Below, in pieces: positions 54,198 to 63,499 of a stretch of 64,000 nucleotides of DNA. The notes beneath the pieces were generated by a model. It had not been told where the DNA came from. It did not search any database and was given only the letters and a program-made list of their open reading frames with translations. The stretch covers positions 24,826 to 88,825 of the forward strand of contig CALAUG010000041.1 in the NCBI GenBank assembly GCA_937892155.1, written 5' to 3'. The DNA comes from an uncultured Bacteroidales bacterium. Its GTDB lineage: Bacteria > Bacteroidota > Bacteroidia > Bacteroidales > UBA1715. Numbering within the stretch: position 1 is the first letter of the stretch; every line of letters starts with the position of its first letter. The position numbers and the translations under genes are program-made.

Positions 54198-54761
54198 TTA
54201 TTTTGAGTTTGCAAATGTTGTTGCCTTCTCTAAACCGATAGTAACGAACAACTGTATTGCGTCAACTGCTTTATCACAAATCGCAGAAATTTGCTCTTTT
54301 TCTTCTTTTGTCCATTTTCCAAGAACAAAATCAATTTGTTGACCTTTTGCAAAATCGTTCCCTACCCCAAAACGTAACCGAGGGTAATTTTCAGACCCCA
54401 CAAGTTCCTGTATATTTTTTAAGCCATTATGACCTCCCGCACTTCCCCTACCTTTCATACGAAGCGTACCAAACGGCAACGCAAGATCATCAACCAAGAC
54501 AAGAATATTTTCTATGGAAATCTTCTCTTTCTGCATCCAATAGTGCACAGCCTTACCGGACAAATTCATATATGTACTAGGCTTTATCATCACGATCTGG
54601 CGTCCTTTATACGAAGCCTGAGCAACACTAGCATAGCGGTCTACATCAAAAGATGCCTGTAAGCGTTTAGCCAACGCATCTATCATAGAAAAACCTGCAT
54701 TGTGACGAGTATCAACATATTCATCACCTATATTCCCTAAGCCAACTATTAAATACTTCAT
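54198..54761 (-). CDS. pth: Peptidyl-tRNA hydrolase
   Basis: 187 residues. The N-terminus LIVGLGNIGDEYVDTRHNAGF contains the catalytic His of RHNAG; KPSTYMNLSG and LVDDLALPFG with GSAGGHNGLK complete the Pth signature. It frees tRNA from stalled peptidyl-tRNA. It lies downstream of the L25 gene, as in many bacteria, but with a terminator between them. Confidence 0.96.
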   Translation of the reverse strand: MKYLIVGLGNIGDEYVDTRHNAGFSMIDALAKRLQASFDVDRYASVAQASYKGRQIVMIKPSTYMNLSGKAVHYWMQKEKISIENILVLVDDLALPFGTLRMKGRGSAGGHNGLKNIQELVGSENYPRLRFGVGNDFAKGQQIDFVLGKWTKEEKEQISAICDKAVDAIQLFVTIGLEKATTFANSK

Positions 54762-54786
54762 AGAAATAATGTCAAAAAATCAAAAA

Positions 54787-54818
54787 AAATCCGTCGAAGG
54801 AAGACCAACGACGGATTT
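54787..54818 (-). terminator. Intrinsic terminator between L25 and pth
   Basis: AAATCCGTCG (54787-54796) pairs with CGACGGATTT (54809-54818); A8 on the plus strand gives a T-run on the minus strand. Confidence 0.8.
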
Positions 54819-54839
54819 ATCTTAAAAAATTCAATTTAA

Positions 54840-55403
54840 TTATTTTGCTTGAGCCGAACTATCACGAGTTGATAACACAGTACAAACAACTGATGATTTA
54901 GGCTCTTCAATTGTCAAACCTTCAAATGACACAGTTGACAATTTAATAGAATGCCCCAGACCTAATGACGTAACATCAATTTCCAATTCTGCTGGTAAAT
55001 CCTTCAATAAACCAGAAACTTTCATTTTACGCATTTTTACCTTTAACTTACCACCTTGTTTAACACCTTCTGCGTGTCCAACAATCTTAATTGGCAATTT
55101 CACCATGAATGGTTTATCATCCGTAATTTCCAAGAAATCTACGTGAAGAACATTATCCGTTACTGGATGATACTGAACTTCCTTCAAAACTGCTTTGTGA
55201 GTTTTTCCATCAATGTTTAGTACAACAACATAAACATTAGGAGTTACAATCACTTTGTCAAAAGCTTTTGCTTCAACCGTAAAATTAACGTTTTCACCTA
55301 TGCCGTACAATACACAAGGAATTAATCCATTTGCACGAACTTCTTTTGAATCTTTCTTACCAAGATTGGTTCTTGGTTGACCTACTAAATCTATTGTTAA
55401 CAT
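54840..55403 (-). CDS. rplY: 50S ribosomal protein L25/general stress protein Ctc
   Basis: 187 residues: L25 domain (QPRTNLGKKDSKEVRANGLIPCVLYG) plus the C-terminal beta domain of the Ctc/TL5 form (DLPAELEIDVTSLGLGHSIKL). It binds 5S rRNA. Confidence 0.95.
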   Translation of the reverse strand: MLTIDLVGQPRTNLGKKDSKEVRANGLIPCVLYGIGENVNFTVEAKAFDKVIVTPNVYVVVLNIDGKTHKAVLKEVQYHPVTDNVLHVDFLEITDDKPFMVKLPIKIVGHAEGVKQGGKLKVKMRKMKVSGLLKDLPAELEIDVTSLGLGHSIKLSTVSFEGLTIEEPKSSVVCTVLSTRDSSAQAK

Positions 55404-55536
55404 ATTACCTAAATTTTGTGCTACTTATGCCGAAGCATCCATCACACGGGTTAATATTATTTTTTCGTGCACAAAAATACACAATTTTGTTTTAATTCAA
55501 AATCTTTCTATTGATTTATCAATCCCGACCAAAATA

Positions 55537-55569
55537 AAAGAGGGCGTCCAATCTGGACAGCCCTCTTTA
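55537..55569 (-). terminator. Intrinsic terminator after the 147-aa gene
   Basis: AAAGAGGGC-GTCCA pairs with TGGAC-A-GCCCTCTTT; a long hairpin, with A-rich flank on the plus strand. Confidence 0.75.
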
Positions 55570-55588
55570 TTATGTATGACTATTGATA

Positions 55589-56032
55589 TTAGTTAGCTGA
55601 GAAACCTACAAGGACTGCAACGCAACCACGTGCAATTTCATCACTAATACCTTCATCATTTGTTTCTACTTCGATAGAAATAATCAACTGCTGGCTTGAT
55701 TCCATTTTGAAATCCCATACTCTCTTATATGAATGTTTTGCGTTTGTGAATAACACATTTCTATCAGCATCCATAATTGAAAATTTAATTTTTGGCAGTT
55801 GAGCATCGCCGCAAATTGCGATACGATAGTTTTGATTTGAGTAGAATGTTTTATATAATTCTGCCGACTCACCTTCTGACAATTCTGTGGCATTGAAAAT
55901 ACCATCATGAACGTATGGTTCCAAACTTGGTTTACATTCACTCTTAGCGAATGTTCTACATTGTCCGTAAGATAAAGTTCCTAACAATACGAACGATACA
56001 ACCAATACTAATAATTTACTAACGTTTTTCAT
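55589..56032 (-). CDS. Secreted hypothetical protein, 147 aa
   Basis: Signal peptide (LLVLVVSFVLLGTLSYG) and a small beta-rich domain with KIKFSIMDADRNVLFTN and LIISIEVE strands, resembling a C2-like or lipoprotein-partner fold. No family recognised. It lies 18 bp after the 302-aa lipoprotein gene and is probably co-transcribed with it. Confidence 0.6.
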   Translation of the reverse strand: MKNVSKLLVLVVSFVLLGTLSYGQCRTFAKSECKPSLEPYVHDGIFNATELSEGESAELYKTFYSNQNYRIAICGDAQLPKIKFSIMDADRNVLFTNAKHSYKRVWDFKMESSQQLIISIEVETNDEGISDEIARGCVAVLVGFSAN

Positions 56033-56050
56033 AAGATTGCTATACTTTTA

Positions 56051-56959
56051 TTATTGGACAATAGAGTTTCTCAATGTTGCAGATGCAGATTTCAATGCAT
56101 CATATTGAGCTTGCGTAATATTAATTTTTTGAGTTGCTTTCAACACCGTTGTTCTAGACTCTTCATCATCAATTGTTTCAATAGCAGATTTAACAATTTC
56201 TATTTGGTTAAATGCCTGTGAAATAGGTTTCAACTGATTTAAAACATCTGCGATGTCAGGATTTTCAGTATATTCACCCAACAATTTTTCCATTTCACTG
56301 AATGAAAGTTTCTGTTCAACAATTCTTTCTACCAAATCTTTGTCTTTAACAACATCATTTGTCAATTGAGTTGCCAAATACAAAGCTTCTATCCAACCAC
56401 CTGCAAGAATCAATGCAGCCATTTCAGGACGATTGTCTTCTTTCAATGTTGAATTTGAATTCAAGAATGTTTCAGAAATAATTCTAATAACCGAATCACG
56501 ATTGTCGTGATTAGCTTCCAAGCGATCGATAATTGACTGATCTATTGCCTGTAACAAATCCAAGCCAATGGCAAGTTTCTTAGAAACATTCATATACTGC
56601 ATTATTGTTTGGTCTTGTTCAAATATACTTGCATAACTCAAATCAGCACCATACACACCCAAATTCAAAGCTTTTTGCTTGTCTGTATTGTACTTATTTG
56701 AATTTGCTGTTGGATTAAGAAGTGCCTCATCATATTGTGCGCCAGCTTTCTTCAACAACAATGTTGTTTCCACTGGTGAAGGTAATGAATACATCACTTT
56801 CTTTACATCATTTACCACCTGCTGTTTTTCTTGTAATTCTTGATCTACTGCTTCCGTAGATGAAGAATCTTTTTTCTCGGAGTTGCTGCAACTCACAGCT
56901 CCTGCCATCAATCCCGCAACGATTAAAAGTCGGAAAAGATTTTTAGTATTTCTTCGCAT
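56051..56959 (-). CDS. Lipoprotein, 302 aa, unknown
   Basis: A lipoprotein signal peptide with lipobox AGAVSC (Cys24), then a mostly helical protein (for example VNDVKKVMYSLPSPVETTLLL, and ADLSYASIFEQDQTIMQYM). This fits a helical Bacteroidota lipoprotein family of unknown role. First gene of the pair with the 147-aa secreted protein. Confidence 0.7.
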   Translation of the reverse strand: MRRNTKNLFRLLIVAGLMAGAVSCSNSEKKDSSSTEAVDQELQEKQQVVNDVKKVMYSLPSPVETTLLLKKAGAQYDEALLNPTANSNKYNTDKQKALNLGVYGADLSYASIFEQDQTIMQYMNVSKKLAIGLDLLQAIDQSIIDRLEANHDNRDSVIRIISETFLNSNSTLKEDNRPEMAALILAGGWIEALYLATQLTNDVVKDKDLVERIVEQKLSFSEMEKLLGEYTENPDIADVLNQLKPISQAFNQIEIVKSAIETIDDEESRTTVLKATQKINITQAQYDALKSASATLRNSIVQ

Positions 56960-57053
56960 ACGTTTTTAGTTTAAAATGCTACATTTATTGTTTGCGTAAA
57001 ATTACTATATTTTTTTTATTTGCAAAAAATTCATTCGTAAAAAATTATTGAAC

Positions 57054-57566
57054 ATGGAATTGGAAGAAAACGCTGCAATAAAAGAGATTCAAGCAGTTTT
57101 TGCGTCGGGAGATGAGAGTCAAATTCACGATAGCATTGCCTATATTCACGAATTTGGTTCTGTAAAGATGGTTTCATTATTGTTTGAACTACTTTCAACG
57201 ACAAATAACGGGACGTTACAAAAAGAAGCACTCGACTGCTTGTCCGACACAAAAGACAAGAGTGCCATCCCACTCTTTATTGATGCATTAAAAAGTGAAA
57301 AACTGGCAAATTTCAAGACATCTCTCCTTGCTACCATGTGGCAAGCAAATCTTGATTTTTCAGAACATACAGATCTGTTCATCGACATTCTCATTAATGA
57401 TGATTACGAAACTGCCATTGAAGCATTTACGCTAATAGATGTCTGTGCAGAAAATCTTTCAAAGGAAAAGAAAATGATGTACAAGCAGAAAATCAACAAA
57501 GTACTTGCCACAGAAAATTCCACAAAAAAAGGACTTTTACAAAAAATGATAGAAAGTTTAGATTAG
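57054..57566 (+). CDS. HEAT-like repeat protein, 170 aa
   Basis: All-helical protein from the ATG at 57054 (a TTG two codons upstream is less likely). Repeated helix pairs such as KEALDCLSDTKDKSAIPLFID suggest HEAT/PBS-lyase-like repeats. No catalytic motif. Function unknown. Confidence 0.65.
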   Translation: MELEENAAIKEIQAVFASGDESQIHDSIAYIHEFGSVKMVSLLFELLSTTNNGTLQKEALDCLSDTKDKSAIPLFIDALKSEKLANFKTSLLATMWQANLDFSEHTDLFIDILINDDYETAIEAFTLIDVCAENLSKEKKMMYKQKINKVLATENSTKKGLLQKMIESLD

Positions 57567-57578
57567 AGAGTTGATGTT

Positions 57579-57602
57579 ATGAAGCCTGGCTTCATCTCTT
57601 TT
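57579..57602. terminator. Terminator between HEAT-like gene and yggS
   Basis: ATGAAGC and GCTTCAT with a short loop, followed by CTCTTTTT on the plus strand; the two genes converge here. Confidence 0.6.
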
Positions 57603-57606
57603 TGAA

Positions 57607-58275
57607 CTATATCGCATAGTTTCTTGCACCGAAAATGGAACTTCCAATCCGCACCATGGTACTTCCTTCTTCTACGGCAATTTGGTAATCTTCCGACATT
57701 CCCATAGAGATTTCTTTAAACGAAGCACTTGGAAAATACTTGGCATGAAGAACATCAAAAATCGATTTGAGTGATTTAAACTCATTTCTCACTTGCTCTT
57801 TATTATCCGTAAAGCTTGCCATTCCCATCACTCCGACAATTTCAACATTCTTTAAATTCTTGAATGAGTCAGTTTTTAAAAAGGCTTCCGCTTCCTCTAA
57901 TGAAAGACCAAATTTTGTTTCCTCTGTTGCAATATGAAATTGCAGCAGACACGGTATAATTCTTTGAACTTTTTGTGCTTCCTTATCAATTGTTTCCAAT
58001 AGATTAAATGAATCAACACTATGTATTAGAGAAACAAACGGTGCTATATACTTGACTTTGTTCGTCTGCAAATGACCTATCAAATGCCATTGAATATCGT
58101 GTGGCAAATTCCCGTATTTTCGTGTCATTTCCTGAACTTTATTTTCACCAAAATGGCGACAGCCAATTTCATAGGCCTGCATAATGTCGCTTTCTGGTTT
58201 TGTTTTTGAAACCGCAAGCAACAGTACATTTTCAGGTAGTGTCTGTTGAATTTTATGGATATTTTCTTGTATCAT
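57607..58275 (-). CDS. yggS: Pyridoxal phosphate homeostasis protein YggS
   Basis: 222 residues, alanine-racemase-like TIM barrel. VLLLAVSKTKP holds the PLP Lys; HFGENKVQEM, WHLIGHLQTNKVKY and MGMSEDYQIAVEEGSTMVRIG (shown to GSTMVRIG) are diagnostic. It binds and buffers PLP. Confidence 0.95.
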   Translation of the reverse strand: MIQENIHKIQQTLPENVLLLAVSKTKPESDIMQAYEIGCRHFGENKVQEMTRKYGNLPHDIQWHLIGHLQTNKVKYIAPFVSLIHSVDSFNLLETIDKEAQKVQRIIPCLLQFHIATEETKFGLSLEEAEAFLKTDSFKNLKNVEIVGVMGMASFTDNKEQVRNEFKSLKSIFDVLHAKYFPSASFKEISMGMSEDYQIAVEEGSTMVRIGSSIFGARNYAI

Positions 58276-58329
58276 AGCGGCACAAAAGTACGTATTAAAT
58301 TGATAGATTATTATTGAAAATCAACAAAA

Positions 58330-59394
58330 TTAGAATCCCAATTGTAAGCCCACAAAACCAACAATCAATGCGATTAGCGCTTTCACAATTTTGATAAAAA
58401 AGAATGTCTTTTTGTTTTCTGCAAACAATGGCAATCCACCATGTCCATCCTGCGTCAGCGAATTTGCGAGCAAAATGCTCAATGGTATATTCCCCGACAG
58501 AAACAAGGATATAAACACAATATGCGGACCTGATTCCGGAATTAAACCAACCATAACGGCCAACAACAATATTTGCCATTGATATTGACTGACAAAATCC
58601 TGTATCACTACATAATGATCTATCACGTGGATAATTGCAATAATACAAGTTGTCCATCCTAAGATTTTGAAGAAATGTTTTTTTATGATATGGTTCCAAA
58701 AATGATGTTCCAAGAAATGCTCCGGAACAACAACAAGTATGTATGCCGTTATCAAAGAAATCAACATAAACGTCATTGAAAACCAGTCTACATGATCGTG
58801 ATGTTCGACATCGAGAGGCATAATATCATGACTGTGACCAATCTCTCCGAAAACAGAAAGTACAAATATCAGCAAAACGCCGAACAACAAGGTTGCACGA
58901 TGGGGCGAAGCTGCTTTTATATTATTCCATATAGAACTCTTCGCATCATTTTCGTCTTCAATCTCGTGCTCGTGTATTTCAAAATGCTCAATATGCTGTT
59001 CCAAATTTTTAGGTTTATGCACAAAATCTACAATCACTCCTCCTACAATTGCAATACATGTTAATATAGCCGTTACGATTACAAATGTTTTTACATCCAA
59101 CGAAAACAACAAAAACGCCTCATCTCCCATTGTCGCAACAAACGTGGCAAACAAAGCTCCAAGTGAGACCAAATTATGAGAAAACAACGTAACGACCGTG
59201 TACGTACCTAAACACCCTGGTAAAATACCAAAAACGACACCGATTGCAATCTGTTGCCAACCTTTCCGTTGAATTTTCTTTGTAAACGTACCACTCGTCT
59301 TTACGTTTATAAACTCTATAAAAAGCATCATTGCCAATACAAAAAATGTAATCGACAGCGAGTTTTTAAGTATCAAAAACAATTCTTCCTGCAT
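58330..59394 (-). CDS. Putative manganese/heavy-metal exporter (ArsP_2-like, PF11449)
   Basis: 354 residues with about ten membrane helices. GVVFGILPGCLGTYTVVTLF and TFVATMGDEAFLLF, repeated in the second half as VGLIPESGPHIVFISLF and LTQDGHGGLPLFAENK, are the internal duplicated motifs of this family. A His/Glu-rich cytoplasmic loop (HIEHFEIHEHEIED, about 134-147) is a likely metal-binding site. It probably exports a divalent or heavy-metal ion. Confidence 0.82.
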   Translation of the reverse strand: MQEELFLILKNSLSITFFVLAMMLFIEFINVKTSGTFTKKIQRKGWQQIAIGVVFGILPGCLGTYTVVTLFSHNLVSLGALFATFVATMGDEAFLLFSLDVKTFVIVTAILTCIAIVGGVIVDFVHKPKNLEQHIEHFEIHEHEIEDENDAKSSIWNNIKAASPHRATLLFGVLLIFVLSVFGEIGHSHDIMPLDVEHHDHVDWFSMTFMLISLITAYILVVVPEHFLEHHFWNHIIKKHFFKILGWTTCIIAIIHVIDHYVVIQDFVSQYQWQILLLAVMVGLIPESGPHIVFISLFLSGNIPLSILLANSLTQDGHGGLPLFAENKKTFFFIKIVKALIALIVGFVGLQLGF

Positions 59395-59559
59395 ATTGTG
59401 AACTTGCGGTGCAAATATAAAAAACGTACGAAACCTACCTTTTATTTTTTTCCAAATAATTTGTTGAAATAGTGTTAGTCAAATCTTACAAATCGTCGTA
59501 ATCTAATTAAGAATAATTTTTACCTTTGGAAACGTAATTTTTAGAAACTTAAATTAACA

Positions 59560-61365
59560 ATGGATCAAGAAATACTAAACAAGGCCAAACAATGGCTTAC
59601 AGGTAATTACGACGAAAAAACTAAAAAGGAAATTCAGTATTTAATCGACAACAACGACCCTGAATTAGAGAATGCTTTCTACCAAAATCTTGAATTCGGA
59701 ACTGGTGGTTTACGTGGTGTAATCGGTGTTGGTACTAACAAAATGAACATCTACACTGTTGGTATGGCAACACAAGGTTTTGCCAACTACATTAAAAAGG
59801 CTTATCCTAACGAAAAAGAAATCAAGGTTGCTGTAATTCACGATTGCCGTCTTCGTAGCCGCTTGTTCGCTGAAACTACAGCTAACATTTTCGCTGCAAA
59901 TGGCTTCAAAGTATATCTTTCAAAGGAATTGCGTCCAACTCCAGAATTGTCGTTCGCAATCCGTCATTTAGGTTGCCAAGCTGGTGTAAACATCACAGCT
60001 TCGCACAACCCAGTTAAATACAATGGTTACAAGGCTTATTGGAGCGACGGTTGCCAATTGGTTCCACCTCACGATACAAACGTAATCGCCGAAGTAAACA
60101 AAATTGCTTCTATCGACGATGTGAAATGGAATGGCAACAAAGAAAATATCATCCTTTGGGACGAATTGATTGACCGTCCTTATATTGACGCTATCAAGAG
60201 TCTTTCTATCAATGGTGACATTATTAAGAAACAAAAAGACCTTAAAATCGTTTACACTTCAATCCACGGAACTGGTATTAAATTAGTTCCAAGAGTTTTG
60301 CAAGAACTTGGTTTTGAAAATGTTAACGTAATTGAAGAACAAGCGGTTGTTTCTGGTGAATTTCCATCGCTTCGCAAACCAGGTGTTGGCGAAATTAAGG
60401 AAGAAGATTTCGTGACAGAAAAAGATTGGTTGAACAAACTTCACGAAGTTACAGGTTCTCCTAACCCAGAAAAAGAATCTGCAATGAAAATGGCTATTGC
60501 CAAAGGTAAGGAAATGAACGCCGACATTATTATGGCAACTGACCCTGATGGCGACCGTGTTGGTATCGTTGTAAAGAATTCCGAAGGTAACTATGTGATT
60601 ATGAATGGTAACCAAACAGCCACTATCCTAACTCAATACTTACTTTCGGCTTGGCAAAAAGCAGGCAAATTGAAAGGAAAAGAATTTGTCGTTAAAACTA
60701 TTGTAACCACTGAATTGATTACAGATATGTGTAAGAAATTCGGTGTTGAAATGTTCGACGTGTTGACTGGTTTCAAATATATCGGTGAAAAAATCCGTGA
60801 ATTGGAAGGCAAAAAACAATACATTGGCGGTGGCGAGGAAAGTTTCGGTTACCTTGCTGGCGATTTCGTACGCGACAAAGATGCCGTTATTGCTTGTTCT
60901 CTTGTTGCCGAAGCTGCAGCTGTTGCTAAAAACGACGGCAAAAGCTTGTACGACGTATTGATGGAAACTTACCTTGAATACGGCTTGTACAAAGAAACAC
61001 TTTGCTCAATTGAAAAAGAAGGTAAAGCTGGTAAAGAAGCTATCCAAGCAATGATGGAAGCATTCAGAAGCAATCCTCCAAAAGAATTGAACGGCTCTCC
61101 AGTGGCTTATATTAAAGACTATGGAAAACAAATTACAACATATCAAGATGGCAGAACCGAACCTATCAACTTGCCAAAATCGAATGTGTTACAATTCTTT
61201 GCAGAAGATGGCTCGAAAGTAACAGCAAGACCTTCGGGAACTGAACCACTTATCAAATTCTACTTTGGCGTTAAGACAAACATTGCAAACAAAGACGCAA
61301 TGAAACAAGCCGAAGAAGATTTGAACAAGAAAATCGAAGGATTGAAAAAATCATTGGGAATTTAA
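59560..61365 (+). CDS. Phosphoglucomutase/phosphomannomutase family (phospho-sugar mutase)
   Basis: 601 residues. Landmarks: GTGGLRGVIGVGTNKMN, active-site Ser in TASHNPVKYNG, metal-binding DPDGDRVG, GGGEESFG and the phosphate-binding RPSGTEPLIKFY. It interconverts hexose 1- and 6-phosphates. A TACCTTTG -7 box lies at 59521-59528, so this and the long first part fit a highly expressed housekeeping gene. Confidence 0.95.
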   Translation: MDQEILNKAKQWLTGNYDEKTKKEIQYLIDNNDPELENAFYQNLEFGTGGLRGVIGVGTNKMNIYTVGMATQGFANYIKKAYPNEKEIKVAVIHDCRLRSRLFAETTANIFAANGFKVYLSKELRPTPELSFAIRHLGCQAGVNITASHNPVKYNGYKAYWSDGCQLVPPHDTNVIAEVNKIASIDDVKWNGNKENIILWDELIDRPYIDAIKSLSINGDIIKKQKDLKIVYTSIHGTGIKLVPRVLQELGFENVNVIEEQAVVSGEFPSLRKPGVGEIKEEDFVTEKDWLNKLHEVTGSPNPEKESAMKMAIAKGKEMNADIIMATDPDGDRVGIVVKNSEGNYVIMNGNQTATILTQYLLSAWQKAGKLKGKEFVVKTIVTTELITDMCKKFGVEMFDVLTGFKYIGEKIRELEGKKQYIGGGEESFGYLAGDFVRDKDAVIACSLVAEAAAVAKNDGKSLYDVLMETYLEYGLYKETLCSIEKEGKAGKEAIQAMMEAFRSNPPKELNGSPVAYIKDYGKQITTYQDGRTEPINLPKSNVLQFFAEDGSKVTARPSGTEPLIKFYFGVKTNIANKDAMKQAEEDLNKKIEGLKKSLGI

Positions 61366-61385
61366 TAGATTTCCACACGTAAACG

Positions 61386-61416
61386 AAAGGCTGTCCATTA
61401 TTGGATAGCCTTTTTT
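61386..61416 (+). terminator. Intrinsic terminator after the sugar mutase gene
   Basis: AAAGGCTGTCC (61386-61396) pairs with GGATAGCCTTT (61403-61413, one wobble), followed by T's. Confidence 0.8.
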
Positions 61417-61437
61417 TGTCACATAAACACACCTTAA

Positions 61438-61526
61438 TTTTTGCCAAATCTCATCCAAAAAGCAAGATTTGGCAAAAATCTAACTGAAAAATTGCCAAAT
61501 CTCAAAAAAAAATCAAGATTTGGCAA
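61438..61526. repeat. Two tandem copies of an inverted repeat (TTGCCAAATCT/AGATTTGGCAA)
   Basis: TTTTTGCCAAATCT (61438-61451) pairs with AGATTTGGCAAAAA (61465-61478); TTGCCAAATCT (61492-61502) pairs with AGATTTGGCAA (61516-61526). Both have 13-nt loops, about 52 bp apart. They lie between the mutase terminator and the pta promoter. Confidence 0.8.
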
Positions 61527-61579
61527 AAATTTGAACAACTCTCATATTTTGAAAAATTGATTTATGAATTGCAAAAAAA

Positions 61580-61611
61580 TTTGGGCAAGTCAAATGGAAA
61601 AACTATCTTTG
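61580..61611 (+). promoter_or_regulatory. pta promoter
   Basis: TTTG (61580-61583), 20 bp, TATCTTTG (61604-61611): Bacteroidota consensus, 50 bp before the pta ATG. Confidence 0.75.
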
Positions 61612-61661
61612 TTAATCAAACAAATTCAATTCTTGAGTTTTATAAAGATTAAATAAAAATT

Positions 61662-62672
61662 ATGGATTTCGTAAAGTATTTCAAAGACAAAGCAAAGTCA
61701 AACATTCAAAGAATCGTTTTGGCAGAAGGTACCGAAGAACGTACATTGAAGGCAGCCGACATTGTATTAGGTGAAGGATTTGCAGATTTAATTATTCTTT
61801 CTAAGCCAGAATTCGTAAAGGATTTTGCAGAAAAGAACGGTCTTAAAAATTTGTGCAAGGCAACGGTCATCGACCCAGAAAACCATCCAAAAATGGAAGA
61901 ATATGCACAATTGATATATGAACTTCGCAAGAAAAAAGGAATGGAGATTGAAACTGCTCGTCAGTTGGTGAAAAATCCATTATACCTTGCTTCTATTATG
62001 ATTAAAGCTGGTGATGCCGACGGCGAAGTTGCTGGTGCTGAAAACTCCACAGGAAATGTTCTTCGTCCTGCCTTACAGTTAATTAAAACAATGCCAGGCA
62101 TTTCTGTTGTTTCTGGTGCTTTCATCATTATTTTGAAAGACAAAGAATTTGGCGAAGATGGTGTATTCTTGTTTGCTGACTGTGCTGTAACTCCTGTTCC
62201 AGACGAAAAACAACTTGCAGAAATTGCTGTTACAAGTGCAAAATCAGCAAAAGATTTGCTTGATATGGACGCACGCATTGCAATGTTGAGTTTCTCAACT
62301 CACGGAAGTGCAAGCCACGAAGTTGTTGACAAAGTGGTAAATGCAACTAAACTTGCGAAAGAATTGAATCCAAACCTTGTAATTGACGGCGAATTGCAGT
62401 TTGACGCAGCTGTTGTACCTAACGTTGCAGAAAAGAAAGCCCCAAAGAGCGAAATAAAAGGTCGTGCTAACGTATTGGTATTCCCAGACTTACAAGCAGG
62501 AAACATCGCTTACAAAATGGCACAACGATTTGGTCATGCCGAAGCATACGGTCCTATCCTACAAGGTATGGCAGCTCCAGTAAACGACCTTTCTCGTGGA
62601 TGCTACGTTTCCGATATTGTTAACGTGATTGCAATTACTGCAACACAAGCAATTGGAAGAAAAAGTAATTAG
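61662..62672 (+). CDS. pta: Phosphate acetyltransferase
   Basis: 336 residues, the short class I Pta without the N-terminal DRTGG extension. RIVLAEGTEERTLKAAD is the N-terminal signature; GAENSTGNVLRPALQ, DCAVTPVPDEKQLAEIA, SFSTHGSASHE and FPDLQAGNIAYKM follow. It makes acetyl phosphate from acetyl-CoA, a step in acetate formation by fermenting Bacteroidales. The usual ackA gene is not adjacent. Confidence 0.96.
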   Translation: MDFVKYFKDKAKSNIQRIVLAEGTEERTLKAADIVLGEGFADLIILSKPEFVKDFAEKNGLKNLCKATVIDPENHPKMEEYAQLIYELRKKKGMEIETARQLVKNPLYLASIMIKAGDADGEVAGAENSTGNVLRPALQLIKTMPGISVVSGAFIIILKDKEFGEDGVFLFADCAVTPVPDEKQLAEIAVTSAKSAKDLLDMDARIAMLSFSTHGSASHEVVDKVVNATKLAKELNPNLVIDGELQFDAAVVPNVAEKKAPKSEIKGRANVLVFPDLQAGNIAYKMAQRFGHAEAYGPILQGMAAPVNDLSRGCYVSDIVNVIAITATQAIGRKSN

Positions 62673-62726
62673 GAATCAGTTGTCAGTAGTCAGTTTGGAT
62701 ATTCTAAAGACTGACAATTAAATAGT

Positions 62727-62764
62727 AAAACAGTCCGTTAGGCATTTGCTTGACGGACTGTTTT
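62727..62764. terminator. Bidirectional terminator between pta and the PIN toxin gene
   Basis: AAAACAGTCCGT (62727-62738) pairs with ACGGACTGTTTT (62753-62764); it overlaps the toxin stop codon. Confidence 0.8.
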
Positions 62765-63173
62765 ATTCTTTAAAGATTTGTTCTATAAATACAGAAAATT
62801 TTTCTATTCGGGTTTTATTGTAATTTCCAATAACAAGTAAATCCTCATCTCCAGTTACTATATAATCGGCATTACAACTATCCGCCATAGATAATATATA
62901 CAAATCTTTTGCATCACGAATTGGGTAAGATGACGATTGTGTTATATCAATCATTTTGCAACAAACAAAAAACAATGCTTGTAAATTGTTCAATTTCTCA
63001 TCTGTAATGTAATCTTTAAATTTTGGACGAGAAAGTACCACATTGATTTCGTCTATCAAAGGTTTTGAAACATAAACATCAACAACCTCTCGTTGTAAGA
63101 TGTTCTCTAATAATGCCAAACGTTTTCCCAAAACAAATGAAATCCAAATGTTGGCATCAAAAATTACTTTCAT
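62763..63173 (-). CDS. PIN-domain toxin of a toxin-antitoxin pair
   Basis: 136 residues of the TIGR00305-like PIN family: the first acidic residue in KVIFDANIWIS, a middle Glu (PLIDEINVVLSR), then RDAKDLYILSMADSCNADYIVTGD (D in RDAKD and D in GDEDLL) complete the acidic cluster of the RNase site. Its ATG overlaps the antitoxin stop by 4 bp (ATGA), so translation is coupled. It is expected to cut RNA when the antitoxin is degraded. Confidence 0.88.
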   Translation of the reverse strand: MKVIFDANIWISFVLGKRLALLENILQREVVDVYVSKPLIDEINVVLSRPKFKDYITDEKLNNLQALFFVCCKMIDITQSSSYPIRDAKDLYILSMADSCNADYIVTGDEDLLVIGNYNKTRIEKFSVFIEQIFKE

Positions 63174-63400
63174 TTTGCGTAGCGGATAGCGTTAACTTCT
63201 TTTTGTATTTCCTCATCAGAAAACGCACACGTTTCTTCACAAGAAGACACGAATTTGGATAATGTTTGTTGTTTCAACCTAATCTGCCACCCCATTTTCT
63301 TGGCATATTCTTCAAACACCTTAATATCGACACGTGGTATTGTCAATTCAAAACTTACACTTCCATAGGAAGCAACTGGCTCATTTACGATTTTTTTCAT
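63170..63400 (-). CDS. Antitoxin of the PIN toxin-antitoxin pair
   Basis: 76 residues. VSFELTIPRVDIKVFEEYAKKMGWQI looks like a short strand plus helices, followed by an acidic C-terminal part (CEETCAFSDEEIQKEV) of the type that covers a PIN active site. Overlaps the toxin gene by 4 bp. Confidence 0.78.
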   Translation of the reverse strand: MKKIVNEPVASYGSVSFELTIPRVDIKVFEEYAKKMGWQIRLKQQTLSKFVSSCEETCAFSDEEIQKEVNAIRYAK

Positions 63401-63446
63401 ATTTTGTGAATTTGGTTGAACAAATATATAAATTTTTCACAAATAA

Positions 63447-63480
63447 AAAATGCAGAACCCCTTTCGGAATTCTGCATTTT
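63447..63480 (-). terminator. Intrinsic terminator after the T9SS-exported protein gene
   Basis: AAAATGCAGAA (63447-63457) pairs with TTCTGCATTTT (63470-63480), followed on the minus strand by T's. Confidence 0.85.
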
Positions 63481-63499
63481 CATTATTCATTACTCACTA

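Noticed and set aside
58295..58699. 134-aa minus-strand frame overlapping the metal exporter
   Set aside because: Out-of-frame shadow of the exporter gene, whose own frame has the family motifs throughout.
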